Part shown: positions 56,318 through 64,000 of the stretch, piece by piece
Position numbering within the stretch: position 1 is the stretch's first letter
Layout: each line of letters starts with the position of its first letter
Origin: Streptomyces sp. B21-083
GTDB taxonomy: Bacteria > Actinomycetota > Actinomycetes > Streptomycetales > Streptomycetaceae
DNA: 64,000 nt
Assembly (NCBI RefSeq): GCF_036898825.1
Contig: NZ_JARUND010000001.1
Coordinates: 3,410,001 to 3,474,000, forward strand
Reading direction: 5' to 3'
Notes under the pieces: model-generated
What the model was told of the DNA's origin: nothing
Seen by the model: only the letters and a program-made list of their open reading frames with translations
The model's database searches: none
Made by a program: the position numbers and the translations under genes

Positions 56318-56783
56318 ACGGTTTCCTTCCAGCATCGCCCGCTTCGGTGACCCTGGCGGACGCAATCTTGCCCCCAAGACGCTGGCCTCCCAACTGCGGG
56401 GTCACGGGAGACACGGGCCCGGTGGGCAACTCCTTTGCGGGGAGCGCCGCGTGGTGCACGGGCGGCATACGACGACGGTATGGAGTTGAAGGCGGTGCTT
56501 CGGTGGTGCCGTACTACTGGGGGTACAGATGTGTCGTATGCGGGGCCTGACAGGAGTGAGACTCTGCCGCACCCGGACGCGGGTGGCAATTCTGAGTTGC
56601 GTGTGAAAGCTCACACCTCGTTTGCCCCCGGTGATTTCAGGAAAGCCGCAGACGCGGAAGCGCCGCCCGGCTAGGCTCTTCGCCTTTGCCGGACGGCGCC
56701 TCTTTCGTGAAACACTTGAACTACGCGGTAACCGGACGCAATTACCCAATCGCCCGAGCGAGTTCCTATCTGCCCAACCAGGG
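56318..56783. other. Long leader of the transglycosylase gene
   Basis: This 466-base gap lies upstream of the cell-wall hydrolase on the same strand, a common place for c-di-AMP riboswitches in Streptomyces. I compared it by eye with the ydaO pattern (GGGGGACCCAA, UUGGGGUGAAUC, CCCGUCAGCUAACC) and found only weak fragments such as CCGGGGGCAAACGAGGTG. No riboswitch is called. No gene is seen. Confidence 0.4.
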
Positions 56784-58109
56784 TCAGATCTGCCCGTCCT
56801 CCAGCATTTCGGTCACCAGTGCGGCGATCTGGGATCGCTCGGACCGGGTGAGGGTGACGTGCGCGAAGAGCGGGTGCCCCTTCAGCTTCTCGACGACCGC
56901 CACGACACCGTCGTACCGGCCGACCCGCAGATTGTCCCGTTGCGCCACGTCATGGGTGAGAATCACCCGCGAGTTGGAGCCGATGCGGGACAGCACGGTG
57001 AGCAGGACGTTCCGCTCCAGCGACTGTGCCTCGTCCACGATCACGAACGCGTCGTGGAGCGACCGGCCGCGGATGTGGGTGAGTGGCAGCACTTCGAGCA
57101 TGCCGCGTGCGGTGATCTCCTCGATGACCTCGCGGCTGGTGACCGCGGACAGCGTGTCGAAGACCGCCTGCGCCCAGGGGCCCATCTTCTCGGACTCGGA
57201 ACCGGGCAGATAGCCGAGTTCCTGTCCGCCCACCGCGTACAGCGGCCGGAAGACCATCACCTTCTGGTGCTGCCGCCGTTCCAGCACGGCTTCCAGCCCC
57301 GCGCACAGCGCGAGCGCCGACTTGCCGGTGCCGGCCCGGCCGCCCATCGACACGATCCCGATGTCCGGATCGAGAAGGATGTCGAGCGCGATCCGCTGCT
57401 CAGCGCTCCTCCCCTTGATACCGAACGCCTCGCGATCCCCGCGTACGAGGCGGACGTTGCCGTCGGCCGTGACGCGCCCGAGCGCCTTGCCGCGCTCCGA
57501 CTGGATCATCAGCCCAGTGTGTACCGGCAGCTCGGAGGCCTCGGGGACGTAGGTGTGACCGTCCTCGAAGAGGAGGTCCACCTGCTCGCCCGGCAGGGTC
57601 AGTTCGGACATTCCGGTCCAGCCGGACGAGCCCGTGATGGCCAACTCCGCGCGGTACTCCTCGGCGAGGAGACCTACGGACGAGGCCTTGATCCTGAGTG
57701 GTAGGTCCTTCGACACGACCGTGACGTCGTATCCCTCGGCCTGCAGATTGCGGGCGACCGCGAGGATGCGGGAGTCGTTGTCCCCCAGGCGATAGCCACT
57801 TGGCAGCACGCTGGGGTCCGAGTGGTTGAGCTCGACACGGACGGTCCCACCGAGCTCCCCGATCGGAATCGGGGCGTCGAGACGACCGAACCGGACGCGG
57901 AACTCGTCCAGCAGGCGCAGGGCCTGCCGGGCGAAGTACCCGAGTTCGGGATGGTGCCGCTTGGCCTCCAGCTCCGTGACCACGACGATCGGCAGCACGA
58001 CTTCGTGCTCCTCGAAGCGGTTCAGGGCGCCTGGATCGGCCAGCAGGACGCTGGTGTCGAGAACATAGGTGCGCCGGTCTGGCATACGGCGCTTTGTGCT
58101 GGTCACCAC
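56784..58109 (-). CDS. PIN-PhoH (PhoH2) ATPase/RNase
   Basis: The 441-residue product joins an N-terminal PIN nuclease domain ([50 protein letters not shown]) to a PhoH ATPase domain ([44 protein letters not shown]). PhoH2 proteins of actinobacteria unwind and cleave RNA. It starts at GTG 58109. No antitoxin gene such as phoAT is visible upstream. Confidence 0.92.
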   Translation of the reverse strand: MVTSTKRRMPDRRTYVLDTSVLLADPGALNRFEEHEVVLPIVVVTELEAKRHHPELGYFARQALRLLDEFRVRFGRLDAPIPIGELGGTVRVELNHSDPSVLPSGYRLGDNDSRILAVARNLQAEGYDVTVVSKDLPLRIKASSVGLLAEEYRAELAITGSSGWTGMSELTLPGEQVDLLFEDGHTYVPEASELPVHTGLMIQSERGKALGRVTADGNVRLVRGDREAFGIKGRSAEQRIALDILLDPDIGIVSMGGRAGTGKSALALCAGLEAVLERRQHQKVMVFRPLYAVGGQELGYLPGSESEKMGPWAQAVFDTLSAVTSREVIEEITARGMLEVLPLTHIRGRSLHDAFVIVDEAQSLERNVLLTVLSRIGSNSRVILTHDVAQRDNLRVGRYDGVVAVVEKLKGHPLFAHVTLTRSERSQIAALVTEMLEDGQI

Positions 58110-58259
58110 GGAAGGACGTACCCCCTCGGATGAGGTCGGGGAGCGACGAAGGAGATCTGGACCGGTCGACGGCCCCAGTGCGCGGGCCGAGAACCGGCCC
58201 TCCGCCTGTTCGCCCGTGCTGTGACCACACGGTCGGGCTGGTGCAAAGGGCCTCCCGGG

Positions 58260-58311
58260 CGGACGGCCCCGTGCCGTCCGCTGAGATACGACACCCGTGG
58301 TTCGGGTGTCG
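58260..58311. terminator. Two adjacent hairpins between uppS and phoH
   Basis: CGGACGGC-CCCGT-GCCGTCCG (58260-58280) and CGACACCCG-TGGTT-CGGGTGTCG (58289-58311) are perfect stems. They lie about 160 bases after the prenyl transferase stop and 150-200 bases before the phoH start on the same strand, so they may terminate uppS or structure the phoH leader. The whole gap 58110-58467 holds no gene. Confidence 0.65.
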
Positions 58312-58467
58312 ACCTGCTTGGCTTATGCCCTCGAACGTGCGCGGCCATGCCACGACAAACGGCGGCGCGCTGGTGAACTCCTTGTTACATCCGTCCCAGG
58401 GAGGGCGAATTTCACTCCGTGGGCCCATTCCGTGCCCACTCGGAGCCGGTTCGGCTCCGGCCCCGGG

Positions 58468-59244
58468 TCAGCCGCCGAAGCGCCGGTGGCGGGCCGCGTA
58501 GTCACGCAGGGCACGCAGGAAGTCGACCTTGCGGAAGGCCGGCCAGAAGACCTCGCAGAAGTAGTACTCCGAGTGGGCCGTCTGCCAGAGCATGAACCCG
58601 GAGAGCCGCTGCTCGCCGCTGGTGCGGATGACGAGGTCGGGGTCGGGCTGGTCGCTGGTGTAGAGGTGCTTGCCGATCATGTCGACGTCGACGCTCTCGG
58701 CGAGTTCCTCCAGCGAGGTGCCCTTGTCATGGGCGTCGAGCATCATCGAGCGCACCGCGTCGGCGATCTCCTGCCGGCCGCCGTAGCCGATGGCGACGTT
58801 GACCAGTATCCCGCCCGACACGTGCGCGGTGGCCTCTTCGGCCTCCTTGAGCTGGGTCTGCAACTGCCCGGGGAGCAGGTCGAGGTTGCCCACGTGGTGG
58901 ACACGCCAGCGGCCGTCGGCGGCGAGAGAGGTCACGACGTTCTCGATGATCTCGAGAAGCGGCGCCAACTCCTCCTGCGGACGGTTGACGTTGTCCGTGG
59001 AGAGCAGCCAGAGGGTGACGACCTCGACGTCGGTCTCGGAGCACCAGCCGAGGAACTCCTCGATCTTGTCCGCGCCGGCCCGGTGCCCCTGGGCGGTGGT
59101 GGAGCCGGCCGCCTTCGCCCAGCGGCGGTTGCCGTCCACGATGACGCCGATGTGCTTGGGCACCTGGTCGTGGTCGAGGTGGCCCTCCACCCTGCGTGTG
59201 TAGACCCTGACCAGCAGTCGGCGCAGGTTGTCGCGCAGGTTCAC
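58468..59244 (-). CDS. uppS: Isoprenyl transferase (cis-prenyltransferase, UppS family)
   Basis: The 258-residue enzyme condenses IPP onto an allylic diphosphate with cis geometry to make polyprenyl diphosphate for cell-wall lipid carriers. Motifs are KHIGVIVDGNRRWAKAAG, GHRAGADKIEEFL, STDNVNRPQEE, GYGGRQEIADAV and RTSGEQRLSGFMLWQ. GTG at 59244 follows GGAGGGG; an upstream open frame continues to 59721 but is not similar to the family. Actinobacteria carry several paralogues, so the chain length is not certain. Confidence 0.93.
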   Translation of the reverse strand: MNLRDNLRRLLVRVYTRRVEGHLDHDQVPKHIGVIVDGNRRWAKAAGSTTAQGHRAGADKIEEFLGWCSETDVEVVTLWLLSTDNVNRPQEELAPLLEIIENVVTSLAADGRWRVHHVGNLDLLPGQLQTQLKEAEEATAHVSGGILVNVAIGYGGRQEIADAVRSMMLDAHDKGTSLEELAESVDVDMIGKHLYTSDQPDPDLVIRTSGEQRLSGFMLWQTAHSEYYFCEVFWPAFRKVDFLRALRDYAARHRRFGG

Positions 59245-59993
59245 GTGTTTGTCAGCCCCTCCGTACGGATCGGACAGGCGCGGCCGGCGCGATCCCTGGC
59301 GCGATTTCCTGCCCGTGTGGTGGTCCTCGGGGTGGCGATCCCCGGAAGGGAAGCGTACCGCTGCGGGACGGGGGGTCCTGCGCGCGGGAACAGGGGCGGT
59401 GCGCTCAGGGGGCCATCGGAGGGCAAAGGGGACCTTGCCACCAAGACCTTGCCTCCAGGACCTCCAGGACCTTGCTTCCACGAGAGGAGGGGGCGCGGAG
59501 CAGGGGGAGCAAGGGGGCCAGGTAGTGCGTGAGGGAGGTGGTCGAGAAGCGTGCGGAAGGCGGGCTCGGAGAGCGGCGGTATCCGGCTGGCTCCGGCCGG
59601 GCACAAAAAACGGGCCGGTCCGTGGGGGGGAGACGGACCGGCCCGAGGGGGGGCTTCCACCATAACCCTTCGTGAGTGATGCTGCGTACATCGACGCGGA
59701 ACAACTACTCTCCGAAGTCACCCGGCAACGCGCGGATGGCCTCGGAAGCCCGTTTTCACGACCGGATCATGGCTGGAAAACAGCTGATTCCCAGGAAATA
59801 GCGCGAGATTCTGGGTGATCCGGAGGCATCCAGCGGGTTTCATCCCCTGGTCCGGCACTGCCCGTCAACCCCGGAGCCATCCGGGTGCCGGACGGGCGCC
59901 AGGAAGGTTCCGAGGGGGTTCCGAACCCGTCACCCCTCCCCAGGGCGACCCTGTCGCGAACGCTTGCTTGACGCCGTCGTTAACTTCGCAGCC
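59245..59993. other. Long gap with no convincing gene
   Basis: About 750 bases between the divergent uppS and DUF192 genes. 59430-59480 has short CCTTGCCTCCAGGACCTCC-type repeats. An open minus-strand frame (59241-59663) is Pro/Ala/Arg-rich and has no ribosome site. A strong intrinsic terminator on the minus strand is listed separately. Confidence 0.5.
59605..59645 (-). terminator. Intrinsic terminator with U-tract, 360 bases upstream of uppS
   Basis: On the minus strand the RNA would fold CGGGCCGGTCCGT with ACGGACCGGCCCG (13 perfect pairs, 9-base loop) and end in six U residues. Textbook intrinsic terminators are uncommon in this lineage. No gene ends just before it, so it should end a small RNA or act as a leader attenuator upstream of uppS. 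Confidence 0.8.
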
Positions 59994-60350
59994 ATGGCCA
60001 CGTTCACCACCACAGAGACACCGGAGCCGATTCCACTGGAGCTCGCCGAGTCGGGTCGGGCACGCCGACGCGGACTGCTGGGCCGGGACGGAATCGAGGG
60101 CGCACTGCTGCTGACGCCCGCGAGTTCGGTCCACACGTTCGGAATGCGATTCGCGATCGACGTCGCCTATCTCGACGGAAAGTCGCGGGTCCGGGCGGTA
60201 AGAACCATGCGTCCGGGCCGAGTTGGACTCCCCCGTCCCTGGGTCCGGTCGGTCCTGGAGGCGGAGGCCGGAGCCCTGGACAGGTGGGGAGTTCGGCGGG
60301 GCGTACGACTCACGATCCAGGCCGACGGCGCGACACCCGAGGACTACTGA
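59994..60350 (+). CDS. DUF192 family protein
   Basis: The 118-residue product matches the DUF192 fold: ESGRARRRGLLGRDGIEGAL, VHTFGMRFAIDVAYLDGKSR, MRPGRVGLPRPWVRSVLE and LDRWGVRRGVRL. Function of the family is unknown. ATG at 59994 is used; TAACTT at 59981-59986 could be a -10 that gives a leaderless transcript, and no ribosome site is visible. Confidence 0.83.
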   Translation: MATFTTTETPEPIPLELAESGRARRRGLLGRDGIEGALLLTPASSVHTFGMRFAIDVAYLDGKSRVRAVRTMRPGRVGLPRPWVRSVLEAEAGALDRWGVRRGVRLTIQADGATPEDY

Positions 60351-60394
60351 GCGGGCGGCGGGACGGGCTCGCGCCAGCCCGGGACAGACGGACA

Positions 60395-60429
60395 CGGCAC
60401 CGCGCAGACCCCTCCTCTGCGCGGTACCG
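60395..60429 (+). terminator. Terminator after the DUF192 gene
   Basis: CGGCACCGCGCAGA-CCCCTCC-TCTGCGCGGTACCG forms a 14-position stem with one mismatch, 45 bases after the stop. No U-tract. Confidence 0.75.
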
Positions 60430-60718
60430 TCCACGCAGCTTTGCTGACGCGAATTACCTTTGCCTTAATTTACGCGACGCCGACCCGTGCCCACGAACCC
60501 CAGCGATAACGATGTGGAAACCTCGTGAAACCTTTTCGGGCATACACACACATGTCGCACGGGCGGCAGCAGGACGGTCGGAGGACAGCCCTCCTTCCGC
60601 TGGATTTTCGCCAATATTCGGACGAGGGCGAGCGATATCCGGATGCCCATGGGCAGCATGTTGCGTTATGTAACAAATAACCCGAATTAGCCACCCAGGT
60701 CTCCGATTGAGGGGCAGC
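60430..60718. other. AT-rich island between convergent genes
   Basis: This stretch is clearly less GC-rich than the window, with runs such as GAATTACCTTTGCCTTAATT and GTTGCGTTATGTAACAAATA. No open frame has coding bias. It may contain promoters or a small RNA gene, or be a remnant of foreign DNA; nothing decides. Confidence 0.45.
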
Positions 60719-61516
60719 TCAGTCGGAAGGCTTGTGGGCCTCGAAGAGATGGCGGCTGCTGTGCGCCACGAATGAGCCCTCGGCCTCGATCAGCTCGTGC
60801 AGGGACCGGAGTTGGGGCCGGTAGGCGTCGACAGTGAACCCCGGCACCATCCAGATCACCTTGCGCAGGAAGTGCACGACGGCGGCGATGTCGTAGAACT
60901 CCATCCTCAGTCGCTCGGCGCGCAGTTCGACGATCTCCAGCCCGGCGGCCTCCGCGCCGGCCCGCTCACGGTCGGGATGGCGGGCGTTGCGCCCCTCGTC
61001 CGGCTGGGGCCCGAGGAAGTGCTCGACGAGTTCGTACGCGCTGGCGGGCCCGACGTGCTGGGCGAAGTACGTACCGCCGGGTCGCAGGACGCGGGCGATC
61101 TCGGTCCAGTGCGGAGCGACGGGGTGCCGGCTCACGACCAGGTCGAAGGCCTCGGCGGTGAAGGGCAGCGGCGCGTCGTCCGGTACGGCGACGACCGCCG
61201 CGCCGCGCGGGTGGAGCAGGGCGGTGGCCTTGGCGACGTTCGGCGGCCAGCCCTCGGTGGCGACGGTGAGCGGGGGCAGCTTCGGGGCGGTGTTGAGCAC
61301 CTCTCCGCCCCCGGTGTGCACGTCGAGCGCGGCGGACACGCGGGCCAGCCGCTCCCCCATGGCCCGGGCGTATCCCCAGGAGGGCCGCGCCTCGGTGGCC
61401 CGCCCGTCGAACCAGGAGAAGTCCCAGCCGTCGGTGGGCACGGCGGCGCCTTCGGCGAGGAGTTGCTCGAAGGTGGGCGGAGACGTGGGTGCGGGCGCGG
61501 GCGTAGGCACGGACAT
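60719..61516 (-). CDS. SAM-dependent methyltransferase, class I
   Basis: The 265-residue product has a Rossmann methyltransferase fold: GGGEVLNTAPKL in place of motif I, LPFTAEAFDLVVSRHPVA, EIARVLRPGGTYFAQHVGP. The start follows a Pro/Thr-rich tail. Motif I is unusual (RVSAALDVHTGGGEVL), but the later motifs are typical of type 11 methyltransferases. The substrate is unknown. It diverges from the broken DinB gene. Confidence 0.83.
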   Translation of the reverse strand: MSVPTPAPAPTSPPTFEQLLAEGAAVPTDGWDFSWFDGRATEARPSWGYARAMGERLARVSAALDVHTGGGEVLNTAPKLPPLTVATEGWPPNVAKATALLHPRGAAVVAVPDDAPLPFTAEAFDLVVSRHPVAPHWTEIARVLRPGGTYFAQHVGPASAYELVEHFLGPQPDEGRNARHPDRERAGAEAAGLEIVELRAERLRMEFYDIAAVVHFLRKVIWMVPGFTVDAYRPQLRSLHELIEAEGSFVAHSSRHLFEAHKPSD

Positions 61517-61621
61517 GGAAGTGATGTTCGCAGGCGGATGTCAGTGGCCGCTGATAATTCCGAGGCGGCACGAAGCGGTATGAAGCGCTGGAGGGCCGGG
61601 AGCGGGAAGGTGGTGCGGGAC

Positions 61622-61830
61622 ATGCTGTACGCCGATGACGAGACGACAACGCTGCGCGCGAAGCTCGACCAGGAGCGGGACGCGGCGCTGTGGAAACTGG
61701 AGGGCCTGGACGAGGAGCAGGTCCGCAGGCCGATGACACCCTCGGGAACGAGTCTGCTGGGCCTGGTGAAACATCTGGCGTCGGTCGAGTACGGCTGGTT
61801 CGTGGCGACGTTCGGCCGGGAGACGGAACC
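61622..61830 (+). pseudogene. DinB/DUF664 gene, 5' part, broken by insertion
   Basis: This part reads MLYADDETTTLRAKLDQERD, then MTPSGTSLLGLVKHLASVEYG and WFVATFGRETEP, the N-terminal half of a DUF664 (DinB-like) protein. Homologues continue into a segment that resumes at 63675 (PLWFDPYLGED). ATG at 61622 or 61580 may be the start. The break falls after GAACC at 61830. Confidence 0.88.
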
Positions 61831-63676
61831 GTTCCTAGGGACTGAGCGGAAGTGAGTCCTGTTGCCAGGTCTCATGCTCGGCCGAACGCCCCGGACGGTG
61901 TTGGGCGTTCTGGTTGCCCGCGTTCGCTCCGCGTCCGGGCCGGACGGATCGTGTCCGTGGTCCGGGGATGCGGGGGCGGGTTCCCTCACGCCCAGGAACA
62001 CGCCGACCGGCCTGGACGGTCCGATGCCCCTGCTCATCACTCCGGTGAGCTGGGGGCGGTGCCGTCCGTCGCCGGATCGGGTGTCCCTGGGCGCGCCTTC
62101 CGATCGCCACGGCAGCAGCATCATGGCGAGTTGTCTTACAGGTGGTTGTGGTGAGGGGCTTCTGCCAGTGCTGGGCACCCCACCGGCTGGTGTAGGCGGG
62201 GTCCACGGCGATGACCGCGATACCCGACTGGTCGGCCATCGAGGACAGCCGGGCGCGGAGTTTGCCGGTGGGCATGCCGGAGATCAGCTGCCGGAAGCGT
62301 TTCCTGCGTCCGTGCTTCTCCCGGGTCTTCTCCCCACCGAAGTCCAGGTCCTCCACCGCGATCGCCTTCACACCACACGTTCGGGCCCAGTGCAGGAGGC
62401 GGGTGAGAGCGTGCCGGACCTGGGCGTCGCGGTGTCCGGCGGTACCGGTCAGGTCGTAGGAGAAGCGGCGCGGGCTGCCGGTGGGGTTGCCGTGGGTGTC
62501 GAGGTGCCAGGCGGCCAGGTGGTCGGCGTTCATGTCGACGCCGATCACCCCGTGGGCGAGCGCGGCCTCCATCGGCACGGTCGAGGTGGGCGGGATCTGC
62601 CAGGACGCTGTCACGTACCAGCGGTCCCGGCCCGTGTCCAGGTGGATGCGGTAGGCGATCGCCCGGTTCGCCGCGACGCGGTCCGCCCACTCGCCGCCCC
62701 GGTGCGCGAACACGACCCGGCAGGCGAGGACGTACCGGCCGTGCGGGGCGTTCGCCAAATACCCCAGCGGTGCGGGGAGTTTGATGCTGACCTCGCCGTC
62801 GGGGCTGATACGGATGGTCTCGTTGCCGTAGCGCTTCCCGGACTCCCCGTCCGCCTGGCAGAACCAGCGCTCCGCCTCCCACCGCCCACGCCACCCGGAC
62901 TCCGTCAGACCGGCCTCGGGCAGGTGGTGCCGGGTACGGGCCAGTTGCTTCCCGCCCCGCACGACATGCACGACACCGGCCTCGCGGTCGGCCCGCGCGA
63001 CGGCCAGCCGGTCCTGAAGCACGCGCAGCCGCCGGGACTTCGCATGCCACTCCCGCTGGGACCGGTAACCACCAGGCGCCTTCTTGCTCCCCTTCTGCCC
63101 GACCGGCAGCGACAGCCGATGCGTGAGGGTGCGGACGCCCGCTTCCAGATTCTGGACATGCGCCGACTGACAGCGCCGGGCCAGCGCCCACAGATCATGC
63201 GTGGCCTTGGTGATACTGCCAGCCCACCGCGACGACGAGACCGGGGTCAACTCCCGCTTCCGCACCGCCCACGCCGCACCGGAATGCTCCAGACCATCCC
63301 GGCAGCGTGCCTTAAGATCCCTCGACGCCAGCGACCCCAGATGCGCTCCCACCAGCCGCAGCACCTTCTCATCGCCCGGCGTCAGCTGCTTGAGGCGGGT
63401 CCGGATCGCCACACCGGACGGACCGGACGCGACGAACGGCACCGCGATACTCCTCAGCCCACCCACCCCGCCACCCCCAACCGACCCCGCCCGAAGATCC
63501 CGTCGCCAGGGGAAACGACCACCACCCGAGAAGGTCACACATTCGATGAGAGAACGTCAGTTCCGCAACCGAAAGCCGACACACAGCCGAGGAGCGCAGC
63601 ACGGCACAAACCATCCACACTCACTCCCACTCACTAGACGCTCTCGAACACACTCCAGCGACAACAGCTCCAAACC
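61831..63676. mobile_element. TnpB-only IS605-type insertion (about 1.85 kb)
   Basis: The element splits the DUF664 gene: joining the host flanks at GAACC and CCTCTGG restores a continuous Glu-Pro-Leu-Trp-Phe-Asp frame. AACC occurs at both edges. It carries only tnpB on the minus strand, with the tnpB stop 4 bases from the left edge, and no TnpA recombinase. Such elements (IS1341-like) may be moved by a TnpA in trans. The ends are inferred by matching the host frame, so each may be off by a few bases. Confidence 0.78.
61835..63538 (-). CDS. tnpB: TnpB RNA-guided nuclease (IS605 OrfB family)
   Basis: The 567-residue product has a RuvC-like core: GVIGVDMNADHLAAWHLDTH (first Asp), KAIAVEDLDFGGEKTREK (Glu), and TRHDAAAVAIGRRAQ (last Asp). 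The usual zinc-ribbon CxxC is replaced by TSRWGAQHWQ, as in a recognisable actinobacterial subgroup. TnpB nicks or cuts DNA next to a short motif guided by an RNA that overlaps its own 3' end. The start is GTG 63538; the N-terminal 60 residues are less certain. Confidence 0.85.
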   Translation of the reverse strand: MTFSGGGRFPWRRDLRAGSVGGGGVGGLRSIAVPFVASGPSGVAIRTRLKQLTPGDEKVLRLVGAHLGSLASRDLKARCRDGLEHSGAAWAVRKRELTPVSSSRWAGSITKATHDLWALARRCQSAHVQNLEAGVRTLTHRLSLPVGQKGSKKAPGGYRSQREWHAKSRRLRVLQDRLAVARADREAGVVHVVRGGKQLARTRHHLPEAGLTESGWRGRWEAERWFCQADGESGKRYGNETIRISPDGEVSIKLPAPLGYLANAPHGRYVLACRVVFAHRGGEWADRVAANRAIAYRIHLDTGRDRWYVTASWQIPPTSTVPMEAALAHGVIGVDMNADHLAAWHLDTHGNPTGSPRRFSYDLTGTAGHRDAQVRHALTRLLHWARTCGVKAIAVEDLDFGGEKTREKHGRRKRFRQLISGMPTGKLRARLSSMADQSGIAVIAVDPAYTSRWGAQHWQKPLTTTTCKTTRHDAAAVAIGRRAQGHPIRRRTAPPPAHRSDEQGHRTVQAGRRVPGREGTRPRIPGPRTRSVRPGRGANAGNQNAQHRPGRSAEHETWQQDSLPLSP

Positions 63677-63956
63677 CCTCTGGTTCGACCCGTACCTCGG
63701 GGAGGACATGACCGCCGGCCCGGACGAGACCAGGGCCCGGATCACCGACTTCTACGGCCGCGCCCGCGCCGCCGCCGACCGTGTACTGACGGAACTCCCG
63801 CTGGACACCGTGGGCAAGCCGGCATGGCGGGACGACGAGTGCTCCCTGCGCTGGGTCCTGGTACGTATGACGGCGGAGACGGCACGGCACGCGGGGCACA
63901 TGGACATCGTGCGGGAGTTGATCGACGGGGGAACCGGGGAGTACCGCCCGTCATGA
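63675..63956 (+). pseudogene. DinB/DUF664 gene, 3' part
   Basis: It reads PLWFDPYLGEDMTAGPDETR, ITDFYGRARAAADRVLTELP and MTAETARHAGHMDIVRELID, the C-terminal half of the DUF664 protein, including the TARHAGHMDIVRE histidine motif. It ends at TGA 63954-63956, overlapping the stop of an opposite-strand gene. Confidence 0.88.
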
Positions 63957-64000
63957 CCCGACTGGGCTCTCCTGGTTGCCGAGGACCAGCAGGACGTGCT
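63951..64000 (-). CDS. C-terminus of an unidentified gene, edge of window
   Basis: The minus strand reads HVLLVLGNQESPVGS and a stop that shares the TCATGA palindrome with the end of the DUF664 gene. Only about 16 codons are visible, too few to identify. The frame could be spurious. Confidence 0.25.
   Translation of the reverse strand, partial: HVLLVLGNQESPVGS

Noticed and set aside
56318..56783. c-di-AMP (ydaO) riboswitch in the transglycosylase leader
   Set aside because: The gene class and the long leader suggest one, but the conserved GGGGGACCCAA and CCCGUCAGCUAACC blocks are not found. Only short similar pieces occur.
59241..59663. A 140-codon minus-strand frame upstream of uppS
   Set aside because: It is Pro/Ala/Arg-rich, without a ribosome site, crosses a strong intrinsic terminator, and resembles the random translation of GC-rich DNA.

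Overview
The window reads as chromosomal Streptomyces DNA, or a very close relative. It is very GC-rich with strong third-position GC bias, uses GTG and TTG starts, and carries typical lineage genes: a WhiB-like regulator, DUF5133, DUF6542, DUF4245 and DUF1707 proteins, SpoIIE-type phosphatases with anti-sigma kinase domains, and a PIN-PhoH protein. From memory, gene order between about 26.5 and 46 kb (ychF, ppgK, ispH, xseAB, glpX, wblI, class I fumarase, fumC, SpoIIE-type regulator, penicillin-binding protein) follows the S. coelicolor SCO5039-SCO5061 core region; no search was run. No rRNA, tRNA or CRISPR array was seen.

Layout. 0-17 kb is a mixed block: a phosphotransferase cut by the window edge, a coiled-coil membrane protein, a large PAS/GAF/SpoIIE sensor phosphatase with a separate HATPase partner, a NUDIX hydrolase, a SPOR protein, a GntR/HutC regulator, a DUF4190 protein, a threonine-synthase-like enzyme, a short-chain dehydrogenase, a FUSC-type membrane protein and a secreted alpha/beta hydrolase. 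17.3-26.1 kb is an FxS-type peptide-modification operon. 26.1-47 kb is the conserved core stretch, preceded by a YoeB toxin with a damaged antitoxin. 47-51 kb is a PadR-ABC transporter operon behind a large double-palindrome operator. 51-60 kb holds a decayed gene, an ahpD without visible ahpC/oxyR, a membrane peptidase, an AI-2E family transporter, a lytic transglycosylase, PIN-PhoH and a prenyl transferase. 60-64 kb holds a methyltransferase and a DinB/DUF664 gene split by a TnpB-encoding insertion element.

The most interesting system is the FxS operon. A 56-residue precursor ending in Phe-Ser-Ser-Ala-Leu-Leu is followed by a TIR-like protein, a 1322-residue protein with two P-loops, a TIR-like segment and tetratricopeptide repeats, a radical SAM/SPASM maturase, and a protein that joins an HExxH domain (peptide beta-hydroxylase class) to an AAC(3)-type acyltransferase. 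The last four genes overlap or nearly abut. Known FxsB enzymes form a three-residue cyclophane at the F-x-S motif, so cyclisation, hydroxylation and acyl transfer on one peptide are plausible, with signalling proteins of immune-like architecture alongside. The product and purpose are unknown.

Repeats and decay are also notable: a 40-bp tandem array, a 57-59-bp tandem array, three copies of an intergenic repeat, in-gene microsatellites (xseA, penicillin-binding protein), small tandem duplications at the 3' ends of two genes, and several very strong bidirectional hairpin terminators between convergent genes.
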